This document shows positions 39,756 to 51,671 of a stretch of DNA of 64,000 nt, piece by piece (position 1 is the stretch's first letter; each line of letters starts with the position of its first letter). The stretch is from an uncultured bacterium. Lineage in GTDB: Bacteria; Actinomycetota; Actinomycetes; S36-B12; CAIYMF01. The notes beneath the pieces were generated by a model, which was not told the DNA's origin, did not search any database, and was given only the letters and a program-made list of their open reading frames with translations. The stretch covers positions 1 to 64,000 of the forward strand of contig CAIKEU010000081.1 of assembly GCA_903826575.1 (NCBI GenBank), in the 5' to 3' direction. The position numbers and the translations under genes were made by a program.

Positions 39756-40098
39756 AAGCGATGCTCTGGTGCTCAGTCTCGGCGTGTCTCCTGCGTGGAT
39801 AGCAGGTCACCTGAAAGGGTGAAGGTGCTTATTGCGCGGGGCCGCGGCTGCCGTTTTGACCTTTCGGCCTGCCTTTGGGTAGTGTTATGCCCTGCACCCG
39901 CAAGTTTCGGGTGCCCTTGCGCGCTGGGAACTATGTTCCGTGCTGCGCACGATGTCCACTTTCGAGTTGGTTGCACTCCCGCATGAGCGGGGAAAGTGCG
40001 ACACGCCCGAGCGCGGGGGTCGGCGGGTTAGGGCCCACAAGCTCGTGAACTTCCAGAGTTTTAAGACCAAGAACGAACGCACAGATCCGGAGATGTGA
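39756..40098. other. Intergenic region upstream of rpsL
   Basis: No gene. Contains the str operon promoter (39856-39885) and a leader of about 205 bases. No terminator was recognised after the DUF4190 gene. Confidence 0.55.
39856..39885 (+). promoter_or_regulatory. Candidate promoter of the str operon
   Basis: TTGACC (39856-39861), 18-base spacer, TAGTGT (39880-39885). Confidence 0.55.
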
Positions 40099-40476
40099 GT
40101 GCCCACGATCCAGCAGCTAGTCCGCAAGGGCCGGCAGGACAAGGTCTCGAAGAACAAGACGCCCGCGCTTAAGGGAAGCCCACAGCGCCGCGGTGTTTGC
40201 ACGCGTGTCTACACCACCACGCCCAAGAAGCCGAACTCGGCTCTGCGCAAGGTGGCTCGTGTGCGTCTGACAAGTGGTATCGAGGTCACCGCTTACATTC
40301 CCGGAGTTGGCCACAACCTTCAGGAACACTCGATTGTGCTCGTGCGTGGCGGCCGTGTGAAGGACCTCCCCGGTGTTCGTTACAAGATCATTCGCGGTGC
40401 CCTCGATACCCAGGGTGTCAAGAACCGCAAGCAGGCTCGTAGCCGTTACGGCGCGAAGAAGGAGAAGAGCAGCTAA
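40099..40476 (+). CDS. rpsL: 30S ribosomal protein S12
   Basis: 125 aa decoding-centre protein. [16 protein letters not shown] and [14 protein letters not shown] contain the two lysines whose mutation gives streptomycin resistance; both are wild type, so the product should be streptomycin sensitive at this site. GTG start with GGAGAT upstream. Overlaps rpsG by one base (TAATG). Confidence 0.98.
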   Translation: MPTIQQLVRKGRQDKVSKNKTPALKGSPQRRGVCTRVYTTTPKKPNSALRKVARVRLTSGIEVTAYIPGVGHNLQEHSIVLVRGGRVKDLPGVRYKIIRGALDTQGVKNRKQARSRYGAKKEKSS

Positions 40477-40946
40477 TGCCACGCAAAGGCCCAGCTCCTA
40501 AGCGTCCGATTGTCGTTGACCCCGTCTACGGCTCGCCGCTTGTGACTCAGTTGATCAACAAGATTCTGCTGGACGGCAAGAAGTCCACCGCAGAGCGCAT
40601 TGTTTACGGTGCCTTGGAAGGTTGCCGCGAAAAGACCGGTACTGATCCGGTTCTCACGCTCAAGCGTGCGATGGACAACATTAAGCCCACTCTCGAGGTC
40701 CGCAGCCGCCGCGTTGGTGGAGCGACGTATCAGGTGCCGGTTGAAGTTCGTCCGGGCCGCAGCACCACGCTTGCACTTCGCTGGTTGGTCACGTACTCAC
40801 GTCAGCGTCGCGAGAAGACAATGACCGAGCGCCTGATGAACGAACTTCTCGATGCGAGCAACGGCCTTGGCGCCAGCGTCAAGCGTCGTGAGGACATGCA
40901 CAAGATGGCTGAGTCCAACAAGGCCTTCGCGCACTACCGCTGGTGA
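40476..40946 (+). CDS. rpsG: 30S ribosomal protein S7
   Basis: 156 aa primary binder of the 16S 3' domain and E-site neighbour. [20 protein letters not shown] start and LNNELLD-like region [14 protein letters not shown] are typical. ATG overlaps the rpsL stop. Confidence 0.98.
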   Translation: MPRKGPAPKRPIVVDPVYGSPLVTQLINKILLDGKKSTAERIVYGALEGCREKTGTDPVLTLKRAMDNIKPTLEVRSRRVGGATYQVPVEVRPGRSTTLALRWLVTYSRQRREKTMTERLMNELLDASNGLGASVKRREDMHKMAESNKAFAHYRW

Positions 40947-40994
40947 CAGCAGTTCTTCCCCTTCCTTCCCTTTCTGTGATTCGGAGTTAATACC

Positions 40995-43103
40995 GTGGCA
41001 ACCGGAACCGCCGTCGATCTCGCCCTTGTGCGCAACATTGGCATCATGGCGCACATCGATGCTGGCAAGACCACGACCACCGAGCGCATCCTTTTCTACA
41101 CCGGTATCAACTACAAGATCGGTGAAGTCCACGATGGTGCAGCCACTATGGACTGGATGGAGCAGGAGCAGGAGCGTGGTATCACCATCACGTCCGCTGC
41201 TACGACCTGTCACTGGAATGGTGTGCAGATCAACATCATTGACACCCCAGGCCACGTTGACTTCACAGTCGAGGTAGAGCGTTCACTTCGCGTTCTCGAT
41301 GGCGCCGTTGCCGTGTTCGACGGGGTTGCCGGTGTGGAGCCACAGTCTGAGACGGTGTGGCGTCAGGCTGACCGTTACAACGTGCCGCGCATCTGCTTCG
41401 TGAACAAGCTCGACCGCACGGGTGCTGACTTCTACATGTGCGTAGGCATGATCCGCGAGCGCTTGAACGCGACCGCTCTTGTGCTGCAGATCCCCATCGG
41501 CGCCGAGGGCGACTTCCGCGGTGTCGTTGACCTCGTTCGCATGAAGGCACTCGTATGGCCAGAGGACACCCAAAAGGGCGAGGCATACGACATCGTCGAC
41601 ATCCCGGCAGATCTGCAGGATCAGGCCGACGAGTACCGCGCAATGCTTCTCGAAACCATCTCAGAAGCTGATGACGACATGATGGAGAAGTACCTCGAGG
41701 GCGTTGAGCCCACCGAGGCAGAACTTCATGCCGCCATCCGTCGCGCAACACTCGCTGACAAGCTGACCCCGATCCTGACTGGTTCTGCGTTCAAGAACAA
41801 GGGTGTTCAGCCCATGCTCGACGCTGTCGTTGAGTACCTTCCGTCACCGCTCGATGTTGAGGCCATCAAGGGTCACAAGGTTGGCGATGAAGAGACGGTG
41901 ATCGAGCGTCAGCCCAAGGATTCAGAGCCCCTTTCGGCTCTCGCCTTCAAGATCATGACCGACCCGCACCTGGGTAAGTTGACCTACGTCCGCGTCTACT
42001 CGGGCGTCCTTGAGTCCGGCACCCAGGTGCTCAACTCGGTTAAGGGCCGCAAAGAGCGCATCGGCAAGGTCTACCGCATGCACGCCAACAAGCGTGAAGA
42101 AATTGCGAGCGTCGGCGCCGGTGACATCGTCGCTGTGATGGGTCTTAAAGACACCACCACCGGCGAAACGCTTTGCGACGCAGCACATCCCGTTGTTCTT
42201 GAATCGATGAACTTCCCCGCTCCGGTTATCTCGGTTGCGATCGAACCGAAGACCAAGAGCGACCAGGAGAAGCTGGGTACGGCTATCCAGCGTCTGTCCG
42301 ACGAGGATCCGACCTTCCAGGTTCGTTCCGACGAAGAGACCGGTCAGACCATCATCTCCGGAATGGGCGAGCTTCACCTCGAGGTTCTCGTCGACCGTAT
42401 GCGTCGCGAGTTCAACGTGGAAGCTAACGTTGGTAAGCCGCAGGTTGCGTACCGCGAGACGATCACCAAGAAGGTTCCGAAGATCGACTACACCCACAAG
42501 AAGCAGACCGGTGGTTCTGGTCAGTTCGCAAAGGTGCAGATCGACATCGAGCCTCTCGAAGCAGATGCCGAGAACGAAGAGGGTTACGAATTCGTTAACG
42601 CCGTCACCGGTGGACGTATCCCGCGTGAGTACATCCCCTCGGTTGACGCTGGTGCCCAGGAAGCCATGGAGAACGGTGTTCTCGCTGGCTACCCGATGGT
42701 CGGCGTGAAAGTTACCCTTCAAGACGGCGCCTACCACGACGTTGACTCGTCCGAACTTGCGTTTAAGATTGCCGGCTCGATGGCATTCAAGGAAGGCGCA
42801 CGTCGCGCCGGCCCGGTTCTTCTCGAACCGCTGATGTCCGTTGAGGTCACCACCCCAGAAGACTTCATGGGTGATGTGATCGGTGATCTTAACTCTCGCC
42901 GTGGCCAGATCCAGGCGATGGAAGAGCGCTCAGGCGCTCGCGTTGTAAAGGCTCTCGTCCCCTTGTCAGAGATGTTCGGCTACGTCGGAGATCTCCGAAG
43001 CAAGACTCAGGGTCGAGCGAGTTACTCCATGCAGTTCGACTCGTACGCTCAGGTTCCTTCGAACGTGGCGACCGAGATCATCGCGAAGGCCAAGGGCGAA
43101 TAG
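40995..43103 (+). CDS. fusA: Elongation factor G
   Basis: 702 aa translocation GTPase. P-loop [12 protein letters not shown] (19-30), switch [10 protein letters not shown], and [10 protein letters not shown] for guanine. Domains II-V are complete, including [11 protein letters not shown] and [11 protein letters not shown] at the C-terminus. GTG start 48 bases after rpsG; the intervening stretch has no good ribosome site beyond GGAG. Confidence 0.98.
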   Translation: MATGTAVDLALVRNIGIMAHIDAGKTTTTERILFYTGINYKIGEVHDGAATMDWMEQEQERGITITSAATTCHWNGVQINIIDTPGHVDFTVEVERSLRVLDGAVAVFDGVAGVEPQSETVWRQADRYNVPRICFVNKLDRTGADFYMCVGMIRERLNATALVLQIPIGAEGDFRGVVDLVRMKALVWPEDTQKGEAYDIVDIPADLQDQADEYRAMLLETISEADDDMMEKYLEGVEPTEAELHAAIRRATLADKLTPILTGSAFKNKGVQPMLDAVVEYLPSPLDVEAIKGHKVGDEETVIERQPKDSEPLSALAFKIMTDPHLGKLTYVRVYSGVLESGTQVLNSVKGRKERIGKVYRMHANKREEIASVGAGDIVAVMGLKDTTTGETLCDAAHPVVLESMNFPAPVISVAIEPKTKSDQEKLGTAIQRLSDEDPTFQVRSDEETGQTIISGMGELHLEVLVDRMRREFNVEANVGKPQVAYRETITKKVPKIDYTHKKQTGGSGQFAKVQIDIEPLEADAENEEGYEFVNAVTGGRIPREYIPSVDAGAQEAMENGVLAGYPMVGVKVTLQDGAYHDVDSSELAFKIAGSMAFKEGARRAGPVLLEPLMSVEVTTPEDFMGDVIGDLNSRRGQIQAMEERSGARVVKALVPLSEMFGYVGDLRSKTQGRASYSMQFDSYAQVPSNVATEIIAKAKGE

Positions 43104-43233
43104 TCCAAAGCAAACGCACCCGAGGTTGAACCTAGACCTCATGTACGACCAGCACTACCAGCACTACAACTGACCAGTACACCCAGGAATTTACGTCGTA
43201 CGGCGTAACCATCCCGTCCACCAGGAGGACACC

Positions 43234-44427
43234 GTGGCGAAGGCGAAGTTCGAGCGGACTAAGCCGCACGTCAATATCGGCACCATCGGTCACATTGACC
43301 ACGGTAAGACGACGCTGACAGCGGCCATTACCAAGGTGCTACATGACGCGTACCCGGACGTGAACCCGTTCACGCCGTTCGACCAGATCGACAAGGCGCC
43401 AGAAGAGCGTCAGCGCGGTATCACGATTTCGATCGCGCACGTCGAGTACCAGACCGAGGCGCGTCACTACGCGCACGTCGACTGCCCTGGTCACGCTGAC
43501 TACATCAAGAACATGATCACCGGCGCGGCTCAGATGGACGGTGCGATCCTCGTGGTTGCAGCGACCGACGGCCCGATGCCGCAGACCAAGGAGCACGTGC
43601 TGCTCGCCCGTCAGGTCGGCGTTCCGTCGCTCGTCGTGGCTCTCAACAAGTGCGACATGGTCGACGATGAGGAAATCCTCGAGCTCGTTGAGCTTGAGGT
43701 TCGCGAGCTCCTCTCGACCTACGAGTTCCCCGGCGACGACATCCCCGTCGTTCGCGTAGCCGCGTTCCCGGCACTCAACGGTGACGCCAAGTGGGCCGAG
43801 TCGATCCTCGAACTCATGAAGGCCGTGGATGACTACATCCCGACCCCAGAGCGCGACACCGACAAGCCGTTCCTCATGCCCGTCGAGGACGTGTTCACGA
43901 TCACAGGTCGTGGAACCGTCGTCACCGGTCGTATCGAGCGCGGCATCGTCAAGGTCAACGAAGAAATCGAAATCGTTGGTATCCGTCCGGGCACCACGAA
44001 GACCACCGTTACCGGTGTCGAGATGTTCCGCAAGCTCCTCGATGAGGGCCAGGCTGGCGAGAACGTAGGTCTGCTTCTTCGTGGAACCAAGCGTGACGAT
44101 GTTGAGCGTGGACAGGTCCTGTGCAAGCCGGGCTCAGTTACCCCGCACACCGAGTTCGACGCCAACGTCTACATCTTGTCCAAGGACGAGGGTGGCCGCC
44201 ACACGCCGTTCTTCGACAACTACCGCCCGCAGTTCTACTTCCGTACCACGGACGTGACCGGCGTTGTGACGTTGCCAGAGGGCACCGAGATGGTCATGCC
44301 AGGCGATAACACTGAGATGAAGGTTGACCTCATCCAGCCAATCGCAATGGAAGAGGGCTTGCGTTTCGCGATCCGCGAAGGTGGCCGCACCGTTGGTGCC
44401 GGTCGCGTCGTAAAGATCCTTAAGTAG
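43234..44427 (+). CDS. tuf: Elongation factor Tu
   Basis: 397 aa. P-loop [10 protein letters not shown] (19-28), [30 protein letters not shown] and the effector segment [13 protein letters not shown] are standard. The family-typical Ile-Glu rich switch I is present. AGGAGG upstream of GTG 43234. Followed by a GC-rich hairpin before rpsJ. Confidence 0.98.
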   Translation: MAKAKFERTKPHVNIGTIGHIDHGKTTLTAAITKVLHDAYPDVNPFTPFDQIDKAPEERQRGITISIAHVEYQTEARHYAHVDCPGHADYIKNMITGAAQMDGAILVVAATDGPMPQTKEHVLLARQVGVPSLVVALNKCDMVDDEEILELVELEVRELLSTYEFPGDDIPVVRVAAFPALNGDAKWAESILELMKAVDDYIPTPERDTDKPFLMPVEDVFTITGRGTVVTGRIERGIVKVNEEIEIVGIRPGTTKTTVTGVEMFRKLLDEGQAGENVGLLLRGTKRDDVERGQVLCKPGSVTPHTEFDANVYILSKDEGGRHTPFFDNYRPQFYFRTTDVTGVVTLPEGTEMVMPGDNTEMKVDLIQPIAMEEGLRFAIREGGRTVGAGRVVKILK

Positions 44428-44471
44428 TACGACCGGTCGTCGATTTTCGACACCAGCACGATCCTGGGTGC

Positions 44472-44507
44472 TCGTGGTCGGGTGGGCTAATCCCCGCCCG
44501 ACCACGA
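44472..44507 (+). terminator. GC-rich hairpin between tuf and rpsJ
   Basis: Stem TCGTGGTCGGG / CCCGACCACGA extended by GGG / CCC around CTAAT. No T run follows, so it may be a weak or Rho-assisted end of the str operon. Confidence 0.6.
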
Positions 44508-44572
44508 AACCCACCACCGGTGCTCACTGCACCAGTTTCAGCGGCACACGAACGAGAAGGACATCAGCCACC

Positions 44573-44881
44573 ATGGCGGGACAGAAGATCCGCATCAGGC
44601 TCAAGGCCTACGACCACGAGATCATCGACTCATCGGCACGCAAGATTGTCGAGACGGTGATTCGCACTGGCGCGCAGGTTGCAGGCCCCGTGCCGCTGCC
44701 GACCGAAAAGAACGTGTACTGCGTTATCCGCTCGCCGCACAAGTACAAGGACAGCCGCGAGCACTTCGAGATGCGGACGCACAAGCGTCTCATCGACATC
44801 CTCGACCCCACGCCCAAGACGGTTGATTCGCTGATGCGTCTCGATCTGCCGGCTGGTGTCGATATCGAGATCAAGCTCTGA
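44573..44881 (+). CDS. rpsJ: 30S ribosomal protein S10
   Basis: 102 aa; partner of NusB in antitermination. [20 protein letters not shown] start and [16 protein letters not shown] end are family-typical. ATG 44573 with AAGGA upstream. First gene of the S10 operon. Confidence 0.98.
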   Translation: MAGQKIRIRLKAYDHEIIDSSARKIVETVIRTGAQVAGPVPLPTEKNVYCVIRSPHKYKDSREHFEMRTHKRLIDILDPTPKTVDSLMRLDLPAGVDIEIKL

Positions 44882-44895
44882 GGACAATAGCCACC

Positions 44896-45540
44896 ATGAG
44901 CACCAATTTCACGGGACTTCTGGGCGAAAAGCTCGGCATGACTCAGGTATGGGACGAAAACAACAAGGTTGTCCCTGTCACTGTTGTTAAGGCTGGGCCT
45001 TGTGTCGTAACCCAGGTCAAGACCCCAGAATCAGACGGATACAGCTCCGTACAGATTGCCTTCGGCGCAATCGACCCACGCAAGGTCAACAAGCCTGCGT
45101 CAGGTCACTTCGCCAAGGCCGGTGTGACACCACGTCGTCACCTCGTCGAACTGCGTACGCCGGCAGCCACCGAGTTCACTCTCGGTCAGGAAATTGCCGT
45201 CGACCACTTCGAGGTGGGTCAGACGATCGATGTCGTCGGCACCACCAAGGGCAAGGGTTTTGCCGGAACGATGAAGCGTCACGGCTTCTCGGGCGTGAGT
45301 GCATCACACGGTGCACACCGCAACCACCGCAAGCCTGGCTCCATCGGTGCCTGTGCAACACCGGGTCGCGTCTTCAAGGGCGTCCGGATGGCTGGTCACA
45401 TGGGCCATGTGCGCAAGACCGTCCAGAACTTGACGATCCACAGCATTGATGTCGAGAACGGTCTCATCCTGATCAAGGGTGCGATTCCGGGTCCTAAGGG
45501 CTACATCGTTCTCGTTCGTACGTCCGCGAAGGGAGCCTGA
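44896..45540 (+). CDS. rplC: 50S ribosomal protein L3
   Basis: 214 aa. The extended loop toward the peptidyl transferase centre is present ([20 protein letters not shown]), as is [21 protein letters not shown] after GAGGA, 14 bases from rpsJ. Confidence 0.98.
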   Translation: MSTNFTGLLGEKLGMTQVWDENNKVVPVTVVKAGPCVVTQVKTPESDGYSSVQIAFGAIDPRKVNKPASGHFAKAGVTPRRHLVELRTPAATEFTLGQEIAVDHFEVGQTIDVVGTTKGKGFAGTMKRHGFSGVSASHGAHRNHRKPGSIGACATPGRVFKGVRMAGHMGHVRKTVQNLTIHSIDVENGLILIKGAIPGPKGYIVLVRTSAKGA

Positions 45541-45542
45541 GC

Positions 45543-46256
45543 ATGACTGCATCTGTAGAGACTGCTGAGGTCACCTCGGTTGACGTTCGCACCCCCGCCG
45601 GTAAGGTCAGCGGTTCTGTCGAACTCCCGAGCAATGTATTCGGTGTTCAGGTCAACATTCCGCTGATCCACCAGGTCGTTGTCGCGCAGCTTGCCGCTGC
45701 TCGTCAGGGGACGCACAAGACCAAGGACCGCGGTGAAGTTCGCGGTGGCGGTAAGAAGCCGTACAAGCAGAAGGGCACCGGCCGCGCCCGTCAGGGTTCG
45801 ATTCGTGCACCTCAGTTCACTGGTGGTGGAACCGTGCACGGCCCAGAGCCGCGCGACTACAGCCAGCGCACTCCAAAGAAGATGAAGGCTGCTGCACTTC
45901 GTGGCGCACTTTCAGATCGCGCTCGTAATGGCCGCGTTCACGTTGTGACCTCGTTCGTCGAGGGCGACACACCGTCGACTAAATCTGCACTTGCTGCGAT
46001 TCTTGCCGTGAGCGAACGTCGCAATCTGCTCGCAGTTGTCGATCGTGACGATTCGGTGTCGTGGATGTCGCTCCGTAACGTTCCCTCAGTCCACCTGATC
46101 GCACCTGATCAGTTGAACACCTACGACGTTCTCGTCAGTGACGATGTCATCTTCACGACCGAGGCCCTCGAGACATTCCTTGCAGGTCCGGCGGCAGGTA
46201 AGAGTGCCAAGGCCGTTGCGACGGAGTCCGAAGCACGTGAGGAAGCAGCAGAATGA
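45543..46256 (+). CDS. rplD: 50S ribosomal protein L4
   Basis: 237 aa; also the usual regulator of the S10 operon. The exit-tunnel loop [19 protein letters not shown] is intact, the macrolide-relevant stretch. N-terminal 15 and C-terminal 20 residues are extra compared with E. coli (201 aa). Overlaps rplW by four bases. Confidence 0.98.
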   Translation: MTASVETAEVTSVDVRTPAGKVSGSVELPSNVFGVQVNIPLIHQVVVAQLAAARQGTHKTKDRGEVRGGGKKPYKQKGTGRARQGSIRAPQFTGGGTVHGPEPRDYSQRTPKKMKAAALRGALSDRARNGRVHVVTSFVEGDTPSTKSALAAILAVSERRNLLAVVDRDDSVSWMSLRNVPSVHLIAPDQLNTYDVLVSDDVIFTTEALETFLAGPAAGKSAKAVATESEAREEAAE

Positions 46257-46552
46257 GAATTGCAGACCCACGCGACATCCTGCTCGCGCCAGTGATCTCG
46301 GAGAAGAGCTACGGCCTTCTCGATGAGAACAAGTACACGTTCATCGTGGCACCTGACGCGAACAAGACGCAGATCAAGATTGCCGTTGAGCAGGTGTTCG
46401 GCGTTCGCGTTACTGGCGTGAACACCAACAACCGTCAGGGCAAGCGCCTACGCACTCGCAACGGTTTCGGCAAGCGTGCCGACACCAAGCGCGCAATCGT
46501 CAGCCTGGCTGACGGCGACCGAATTGACATCTTCGGAGGCCCGGTCTCCTGA
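46253..46552 (+). CDS. rplW: 50S ribosomal protein L23
   Basis: 99 aa tunnel-exit protein and docking site of trigger factor and [23 protein letters not shown] and VGVN-like [13 protein letters not shown] are conserved. ATG overlaps the rplD stop. Confidence 0.98.
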   Translation: MRIADPRDILLAPVISEKSYGLLDENKYTFIVAPDANKTQIKIAVEQVFGVRVTGVNTNNRQGKRLRTRNGFGKRADTKRAIVSLADGDRIDIFGGPVS

Positions 46553-46593
46553 CCGGCGCACTCCTGACGCAACCGACGAGGAAGAGAAACCCC

Positions 46594-47430
46594 ATGGGTA
46601 TCCGCAAGTACAAGCCGACAACACCGGGCCGTCGTGGCTCGAGCGTTGCCGACTTCGTCGAGATCACGCGTTCGGAGCCGGAGAAGTCGCTCGTTCGCCC
46701 CTTGCCAAACAAGGGCGGACGCAACAACTCCGGTCGCATCACCACCCGTCACCAGGGTGGTGGTCACAAGCGTGCGTATCGAATCATTGACTTCCGTCGT
46801 GCCGACAAGGACGGCGTGCCCGCGAAGGTCGCTCACATTGAGTACGACCCCAACCGCACCGCACGTATTGCCCTTCTGCACTATGCCGATGGTGAGAAGC
46901 GCTACATCGTGGCGCCGAACAAGTTGTCTCAGGGCGACAATATTGAGACCGGCCCCTCGGCCGACATTAAGCCAGGTAACAACCTGCCCCTGCGCAACAT
47001 CCCCGTCGGTACCGTGATCCACGCAGTTGAACTGCGTCCCGGTGGCGGTGCCAAGATGGGTCGTTCTGCAGGTACGAGCATTCAGCTCGTGGCCAAGGAC
47101 GGGCCGTACGCACAGCTTCGTCTGCCGTCCGGTGAAATCCGCAACGTTGATGTGCGCTGCCGCGCAACCATCGGCGAGGTCGGTAACGCCGAGCAGAGCA
47201 ACATCAACTGGGGTAAGGCCGGTCGTATGCGGTGGAAGGGCAAGCGTCCAACCGTCCGCGGTGTGGCCATGAACCCGGTCGACCACCCACACGGTGGTGG
47301 TGAGGGTAAGACCTCCGGTGGTCGCCACCCGGTCAACCCGAACGGTAAGGCCGAAGGTCGTACCCGTAAGGCCAATAAGGCCAGTGACAAGTTCATCGTC
47401 CGTCGTCGCAAGTCCGGCAAGAAGCGTTAA
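46594..47430 (+). CDS. rplB: 50S ribosomal protein L2
   Basis: 278 aa. The C-terminal catalytic-site loop [18 protein letters not shown] contains the conserved histidine; the N-terminal [15 protein letters not shown] is standard. Confidence 0.98.
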   Translation: MGIRKYKPTTPGRRGSSVADFVEITRSEPEKSLVRPLPNKGGRNNSGRITTRHQGGGHKRAYRIIDFRRADKDGVPAKVAHIEYDPNRTARIALLHYADGEKRYIVAPNKLSQGDNIETGPSADIKPGNNLPLRNIPVGTVIHAVELRPGGGAKMGRSAGTSIQLVAKDGPYAQLRLPSGEIRNVDVRCRATIGEVGNAEQSNINWGKAGRMRWKGKRPTVRGVAMNPVDHPHGGGEGKTSGGRHPVNPNGKAEGRTRKANKASDKFIVRRRKSGKKR

Positions 47431-47443
47431 GGGAGCCTGAAAT

Positions 47444-47725
47444 ATGCCACGCAGTTTGAAGAAGGGCCCCTTCATCGACACGCACCTTTCCAAGAAGGTC
47501 GATGAGCAGAACGAAAAGGGCACCAAGAATGTCATTAAGACATGGTCTCGTCGTTCGATGATCAGCCCGGACATGCTCGGCCACACGATCGCGGTGCACG
47601 ACGGCCGCAAGCACATCCCGGTGTTCGTCACCGAGAACATGATCGGTCACAAGCTCGGCGAGTTCGCACCAACGCGAACCTTCAAGGGCCACGTGAAGGA
47701 CGACCGCAAAGCTAAGCGACGCTAG
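47444..47725 (+). CDS. rpsS: 30S ribosomal protein S19
   Basis: 93 aa. [20 protein letters not shown] start and [20 protein letters not shown] end. Tightly linked to rplB. Confidence 0.98.
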   Translation: MPRSLKKGPFIDTHLSKKVDEQNEKGTKNVIKTWSRRSMISPDMLGHTIAVHDGRKHIPVFVTENMIGHKLGEFAPTRTFKGHVKDDRKAKRR

Positions 47726-47821
47726 TCGCGTATCGGCCTCGGCCGGTGGGTGAGAAGCGTTACCCAAGACCGCACGACCAGAACACATCCGTAAGTACTT
47801 TCGACCAGCAAGGGGACAGCG

Positions 47822-48181
47822 ATGGAAGCCAGGGCTCAGGCACGCTACGTGCGTGTCACGCCCATGAAGGCGCGCCGCGTGATCGATTTGATCCGTGGAT
47901 TGCCCGCAGCCGAAGCGCAGGCGATTCTGCACTTCGCACCGCAGGCAGCGAGCGAGCCGGTGGGGAAGGTGCTTGATAGCGCCATCGCAAACGCGACGAA
48001 TAACCTCAATCTCGACCCGAACACGCTCGTAGTCCGCGAGGCCTACGTCGACGAGGGTCCGACGATGAAGCGGTTCCGTCCGCGCGCCCAGGGTCGGGCG
48101 TATCGCATCCGTAAGCGCACTAGTCACATCACCGTCGTCGTCGAATCGGTTGAAGCCGGTTCGTCGCGGAAGAAGGGGTGA
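47822..48181 (+). CDS. rplV: 50S ribosomal protein L22
   Basis: 119 aa. The tunnel beta-hairpin [20 protein letters not shown] is intact. ATG 47822 with AGGGGA upstream. Separated from rpsS by 96 bases and from rpsC by seven. Confidence 0.98.
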   Translation: MEARAQARYVRVTPMKARRVIDLIRGLPAAEAQAILHFAPQAASEPVGKVLDSAIANATNNLNLDPNTLVVREAYVDEGPTMKRFRPRAQGRAYRIRKRTSHITVVVESVEAGSSRKKG

Positions 48182-48188
48182 CCCGGCC

Positions 48189-49028
48189 GTGGGCCAAAAA
48201 ATCAATCCATATGGCTTCCGCCTGGGTATCACCACCGACTACAAGTCGAAGTGGTTCGCCGATTCGTCAAAGCCGGGTCAGCGATACCGTGACTACGTCG
48301 ATGAGGATGTCAAGATCCGTCGCCTGATGACCAAGGGCATGGAGCGCGCTGGTATCTCCAAGGTTGAGATCGAGCGCACCCGTGACCGCGTCCGCGTCGA
48401 CATTCACACCGCCCGTCCGGGCATCGTGATCGGTCGCCGTGGCGCCGAGGCAGACCGCATTCGTGGCGACCTAGAAAAGCTCACCGGCAAGCAGGTGCAG
48501 TTGAACATCCTCGAGGTCAAGAACCCTGAGACCGATGCCCAGCTCGTTGCTCAAGGCGTTGCCGAGCAGTTGTCGAGTCGTGTGTCGTTCCGACGTGCGA
48601 TGCGCAAGTCGATGCAGTCCGCCCTCAAGAGCGGTGCCAAGGGTATTCGTATCCAGGTATCGGGGCGTCTCGGCGGTGCAGAAATGTCGCGCACCGAGTT
48701 CTACCGCGAAGGTCGAGTGCCATTGCACACACTGCGCGCGAACATCGACTACGGCTTTTACGAGGCCCGCACCACCTTCGGCCGTATTGGTGTGAAGGTG
48801 TGGATTTACAAGGGTGAGGTTAGCCAGTCACGTACCGAGCGCGAGGCCGTTATTGCTGCCGAGCGTTTGGGTCAGGCCCGTCGCCCAGAACGCCCGGGTC
48901 GTCCCGGCGGTCGTCGCCCGGGTTCAGAGAACACCGCCGTTGAGAGTGCACCGGTTGAAGCTGCTGTTGAAGCTGCTCCAGTTGAGGCCGTCGCAGCAGC
49001 GACCGAAACTAATGGTTCGGAGGCCTAA
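48189..49028 (+). CDS. rpsC: 30S ribosomal protein S3 with Ala/Glu-rich tail
   Basis: 279 aa from GTG 48189 ([14 protein letters not shown]). KH domain [19 protein letters not shown] and the C-terminal [20 protein letters not shown] are normal. A basic segment [14 protein letters not shown] follows, then about 30 residues of Ala/Glu/Val/Pro ([20 protein letters not shown]). E. coli S3 has 233 residues. Confidence 0.97.
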   Translation: MGQKINPYGFRLGITTDYKSKWFADSSKPGQRYRDYVDEDVKIRRLMTKGMERAGISKVEIERTRDRVRVDIHTARPGIVIGRRGAEADRIRGDLEKLTGKQVQLNILEVKNPETDAQLVAQGVAEQLSSRVSFRRAMRKSMQSALKSGAKGIRIQVSGRLGGAEMSRTEFYREGRVPLHTLRANIDYGFYEARTTFGRIGVKVWIYKGEVSQSRTEREAVIAAERLGQARRPERPGRPGGRRPGSENTAVESAPVEAAVEAAPVEAVAAATETNGSEA

Positions 49029-49031
49029 GTC

Positions 49032-49451
49032 ATGCTTATTCCTCGCCGCGTAAAGCACCGCAAGCAGCACCACCCGGGTCGCTCGGGTGCCGCAACAGGT
49101 GGCACCGAAGTCACATGGGGTGAGTGGGGCCTGCAGGCGCTTGAGCCCGCGTACGTTACTAACCGGCAGATCGAGTCGGCTCGTATCGCTATCACACGTC
49201 ACATTCGCCGTGGTGGCAAGGTCTGGATCACCATCTACCCAGACCGTCCACTGACGAAGAAGCCTGCTGAGACTCGCATGGGTTCTGGTAAGGGTTCGCC
49301 GGAGTGGTGGGTTGCCAACGTCAAGCCGGGCCGTGTGATGTTTGAACTCACCTTCCCGAATGAGGCTGTTGCACGTGAAGCGCTACTTCGTGCATCACAC
49401 AAACTTCCGATGAAGTGCCGGATCATCCGGCGCGAGGCAGGGGTGAACTAA
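49032..49451 (+). CDS. rplP: 50S ribosomal protein L16
   Basis: 139 aa. [19 protein letters not shown] start, [20 protein letters not shown] in the middle. Its stop overlaps the rpmC start (TAATG). Confidence 0.98.
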   Translation: MLIPRRVKHRKQHHPGRSGAATGGTEVTWGEWGLQALEPAYVTNRQIESARIAITRHIRRGGKVWITIYPDRPLTKKPAETRMGSGKGSPEWWVANVKPGRVMFELTFPNEAVAREALLRASHKLPMKCRIIRREAGVN

Positions 49452-49675
49452 TGGCTACTGGTACCAGCCCCGCTGAATTACGCGGCTTTAATGACGAAGA
49501 ACTCGTCATTAAGTTGCGCGAAGCCAAGGCCGAACTGTTCAACCTGCGTTTTCAGGCAGCCACTGGACAGTTGGAGAGCCATGGTCGACTTCGTGCAGTG
49601 CGCACGGACATCGCCCGCATCTACACGATCATGCGCGAGCGCGAGCTCGGTATCACGCCAGTCGGTGCGGCATGA
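49451..49675 (+). CDS. rpmC: 50S ribosomal protein L29
   Basis: 74 aa two-helix tunnel-exit protein: [20 protein letters not shown] and [20 protein letters not shown] are standard. The MATGTSP start overlaps the rplP stop. Confidence 0.97.
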   Translation: MATGTSPAELRGFNDEELVIKLREAKAELFNLRFQAATGQLESHGRLRAVRTDIARIYTIMRERELGITPVGAA

Positions 49676-49965
49676 GTGACTCGAACGAGAAGGACATGAC
49701 CGAAACCACTTTGGACCGCGGGGACCGCAAGGTTCGCGAAGGTTACGTCGTCAGCGACAAGATGAACAAAACCGTCGTCGTCGCTGTTGAAGACCGTTTC
49801 AAGCACCCGTTGTACGGCAAGGTCGTGCGTCGCACGAGCAAGCTGCACGCACACGACGAGCAGAATTCTGCTGGCGTTGGCGACAAGGTGCTCTTGATGG
49901 AGACCCGTCCGCTCTCGGCCACCAAGCGCTGGCGTGTAGTAGAGATCCTCGAGCGCGCCAAGTAA
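49672..49965 (+). CDS. rpsQ: 30S ribosomal protein S17
   Basis: 97 aa OB-fold protein. [20 protein letters not shown] and [19 protein letters not shown] are conserved; 20 N-terminal residues before KVREGYV are an actinobacterial extension. ATG overlaps the rpmC stop. Confidence 0.98.
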   Translation: MSDSNEKDMTETTLDRGDRKVREGYVVSDKMNKTVVVAVEDRFKHPLYGKVVRRTSKLHAHDEQNSAGVGDKVLLMETRPLSATKRWRVVEILERAK

Positions 49966-50111
49966 GACTGCGAGTTTTGGTGGCTGAGCATGATGCCACC
50001 TACACTCATCAGGTTCGACGTACATGTTTCGACGTATACGTTGCGCCACCGACCATTTAAGTTCCGCCAGGCTCGGACGCCGAGAACCGGCGCGACAACA
50101 GGAGATATGAA

Positions 50112-50480
50112 GTGATCCAGCAGGAGTCGCGACTGCGAGTCGCCGACAACACAGGTGCCAAGGAAATCTTGTGCATCCGCGTTCTCGGTGGTTCCGGTCG
50201 ACGCTACGCGGGCATCGGTGATGTCATCGTCGCCACAGTTAAAGACGCAATCCCTGGCGGAAACGTCAAGAAGGGTGATGTCGTCAAGGCCGTAATCGTG
50301 CGAACGAAAAAGGAGCGTCGTCGTCCAGACGGCTCCTACATTCGTTTCGACGAGAACGCTGCCGTCATCCTCAAGGGTGATGGCGAGCCACGCGGTACTC
50401 GTATCTTCGGTCCGGTCGGACGTGAACTTCGCGAGAAGCGCTTCATGAAGATCATCTCGCTTGCCCCGGAGGTGTTGTAG
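50112..50480 (+). CDS. rplN: 50S ribosomal protein L14
   Basis: 122 aa. [20 protein letters not shown] start and [20 protein letters not shown] end. GTG 50112 with GGAGAT upstream; begins the spc operon after a 146-base gap with no terminator. Confidence 0.98.
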   Translation: MIQQESRLRVADNTGAKEILCIRVLGGSGRRYAGIGDVIVATVKDAIPGGNVKKGDVVKAVIVRTKKERRRPDGSYIRFDENAAVILKGDGEPRGTRIFGPVGRELREKRFMKIISLAPEVL

Positions 50481-50482
50481 CC

Positions 50483-50845
50483 ATGAAGAGCCTAGCGATC
50501 AAGAAGGGTGACCTCGTACAGGTCATCACTGGTAAGGACAAGGGCGTCAAGGGCAAGGTTATTGCCGTTATCCCCGAAGCCGAGAAGGTTCTTGTTGAAG
50601 GTGTCAACCGGATCAAGAAGCACACCAAGGTGGGCGAATCCACTCGTGGTGCAAAGACCGGCGGCATTGTCACCCAGGAAGCGCCCGTGCATGTCTCGAA
50701 CGTCATGCTCGTTGATCCCTCGGACGACCGGCCCACCCGCGTTGGCTACCGTCGCGAAACGGTGACGAAGACACGCGCAGATGGCACCACGTACGAGAGC
50801 ACCCGCAGCGTGCGCGTTTCCAAGCGCACCGGTAAGGACATCTAA
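50483..50845 (+). CDS. rplX: 50S ribosomal protein L24
   Basis: 120 aa KOW protein. [20 protein letters not shown] is the KOW signature; [12 protein letters not shown] follows. One-base overlap with rplE. Confidence 0.98.
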   Translation: MKSLAIKKGDLVQVITGKDKGVKGKVIAVIPEAEKVLVEGVNRIKKHTKVGESTRGAKTGGIVTQEAPVHVSNVMLVDPSDDRPTRVGYRRETVTKTRADGTTYESTRSVRVSKRTGKDI

Positions 50846-51414
50846 TGACAACCACCAGCACTGAGAAGGTGCAGCCGCGCCTCAAGACCCGCTACCGCGA
50901 GGAAATCGTGCCGGCGCTTCGCGAGGAGTTCAACTTCCCGAACGTCATGATGGTTCCAGGGCTCACCAAGATCGTGGTGAACATGGGTGTTGGCGAGGCA
51001 GCTCGCGATTCAAAGCTCATTGAAGGTGCGATCCGCGATCTGGCCGCCATCACTGGCCAGAAGCCGCAGGTCACGAAGGCTCGCAAGTCGATCGCACAGT
51101 TCAAACTGCGTGAAGGTATGCCTATTGGTGCGCACGTCACCCTTCGTGGCGATCGCATGTGGGAGTTCCTCGACCGCCTGCTGTCTGTCGCACTGCCCCG
51201 TATCCGTGACTTCCGCGGACTCAACGGCAAGCAGTTTGATGGCAACGGCAATTACACCTTCGGCCTCAACGAACAGTCGATGTTCCACGAGATCGATGTC
51301 GACGCAATCGACCGAGTACGCGGTATGGACATCACGCTTGTCACCACCGCCGCTAACGATGCCGAGGGTCGCGCGCTGCTCAAGCAGCTCGGATTCCCGT
51401 TCAAGGAGAACTGA
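50845..51414 (+). CDS. rplE: 50S ribosomal protein L5
   Basis: 189 aa 5S rRNA-binding protein. [25 protein letters not shown]-like [20 protein letters not shown] and [18 protein letters not shown] are standard. Confidence 0.98.
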   Translation: MTTTSTEKVQPRLKTRYREEIVPALREEFNFPNVMMVPGLTKIVVNMGVGEAARDSKLIEGAIRDLAAITGQKPQVTKARKSIAQFKLREGMPIGAHVTLRGDRMWEFLDRLLSVALPRIRDFRGLNGKQFDGNGNYTFGLNEQSMFHEIDVDAIDRVRGMDITLVTTAANDAEGRALLKQLGFPFKEN

Positions 51415-51416
51415 CC

Positions 51417-51602
51417 GTGGCTAAGACCTCACTGATCAACAAGGCTAAGAAGAAGCCGAAGTTCGCCGTGCGCGGATACACGCGTTGCAACAAGTGCGGC
51501 CGTCCGCACTCGGTATACCGCAAGTTTGGCCTGTGCCGCGTATGTCTACGCGAGATGGCCCACGCCGGCGAATTGCCCGGCATCACCAAGAGCAGCTGGT
51601 AA
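51417..51602 (+). CDS. rpsN: 30S ribosomal protein S14, zinc type (type Z)
   Basis: 61 aa. Zinc ligands C24, C27, C40, C43 ([20 protein letters not shown]). GTG start two bases after rplE. A longer zinc-free S14 may exist elsewhere. Confidence 0.97.
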   Translation: MAKTSLINKAKKKPKFAVRGYTRCNKCGRPHSVYRKFGLCRVCLREMAHAGELPGITKSSW

Positions 51603-51671
51603 GACCCGACGACACCGAAGGTCCACGGCGAAGTCCGTTGTGGATACCACGGTGAGAGAGGCCATCAGGCC

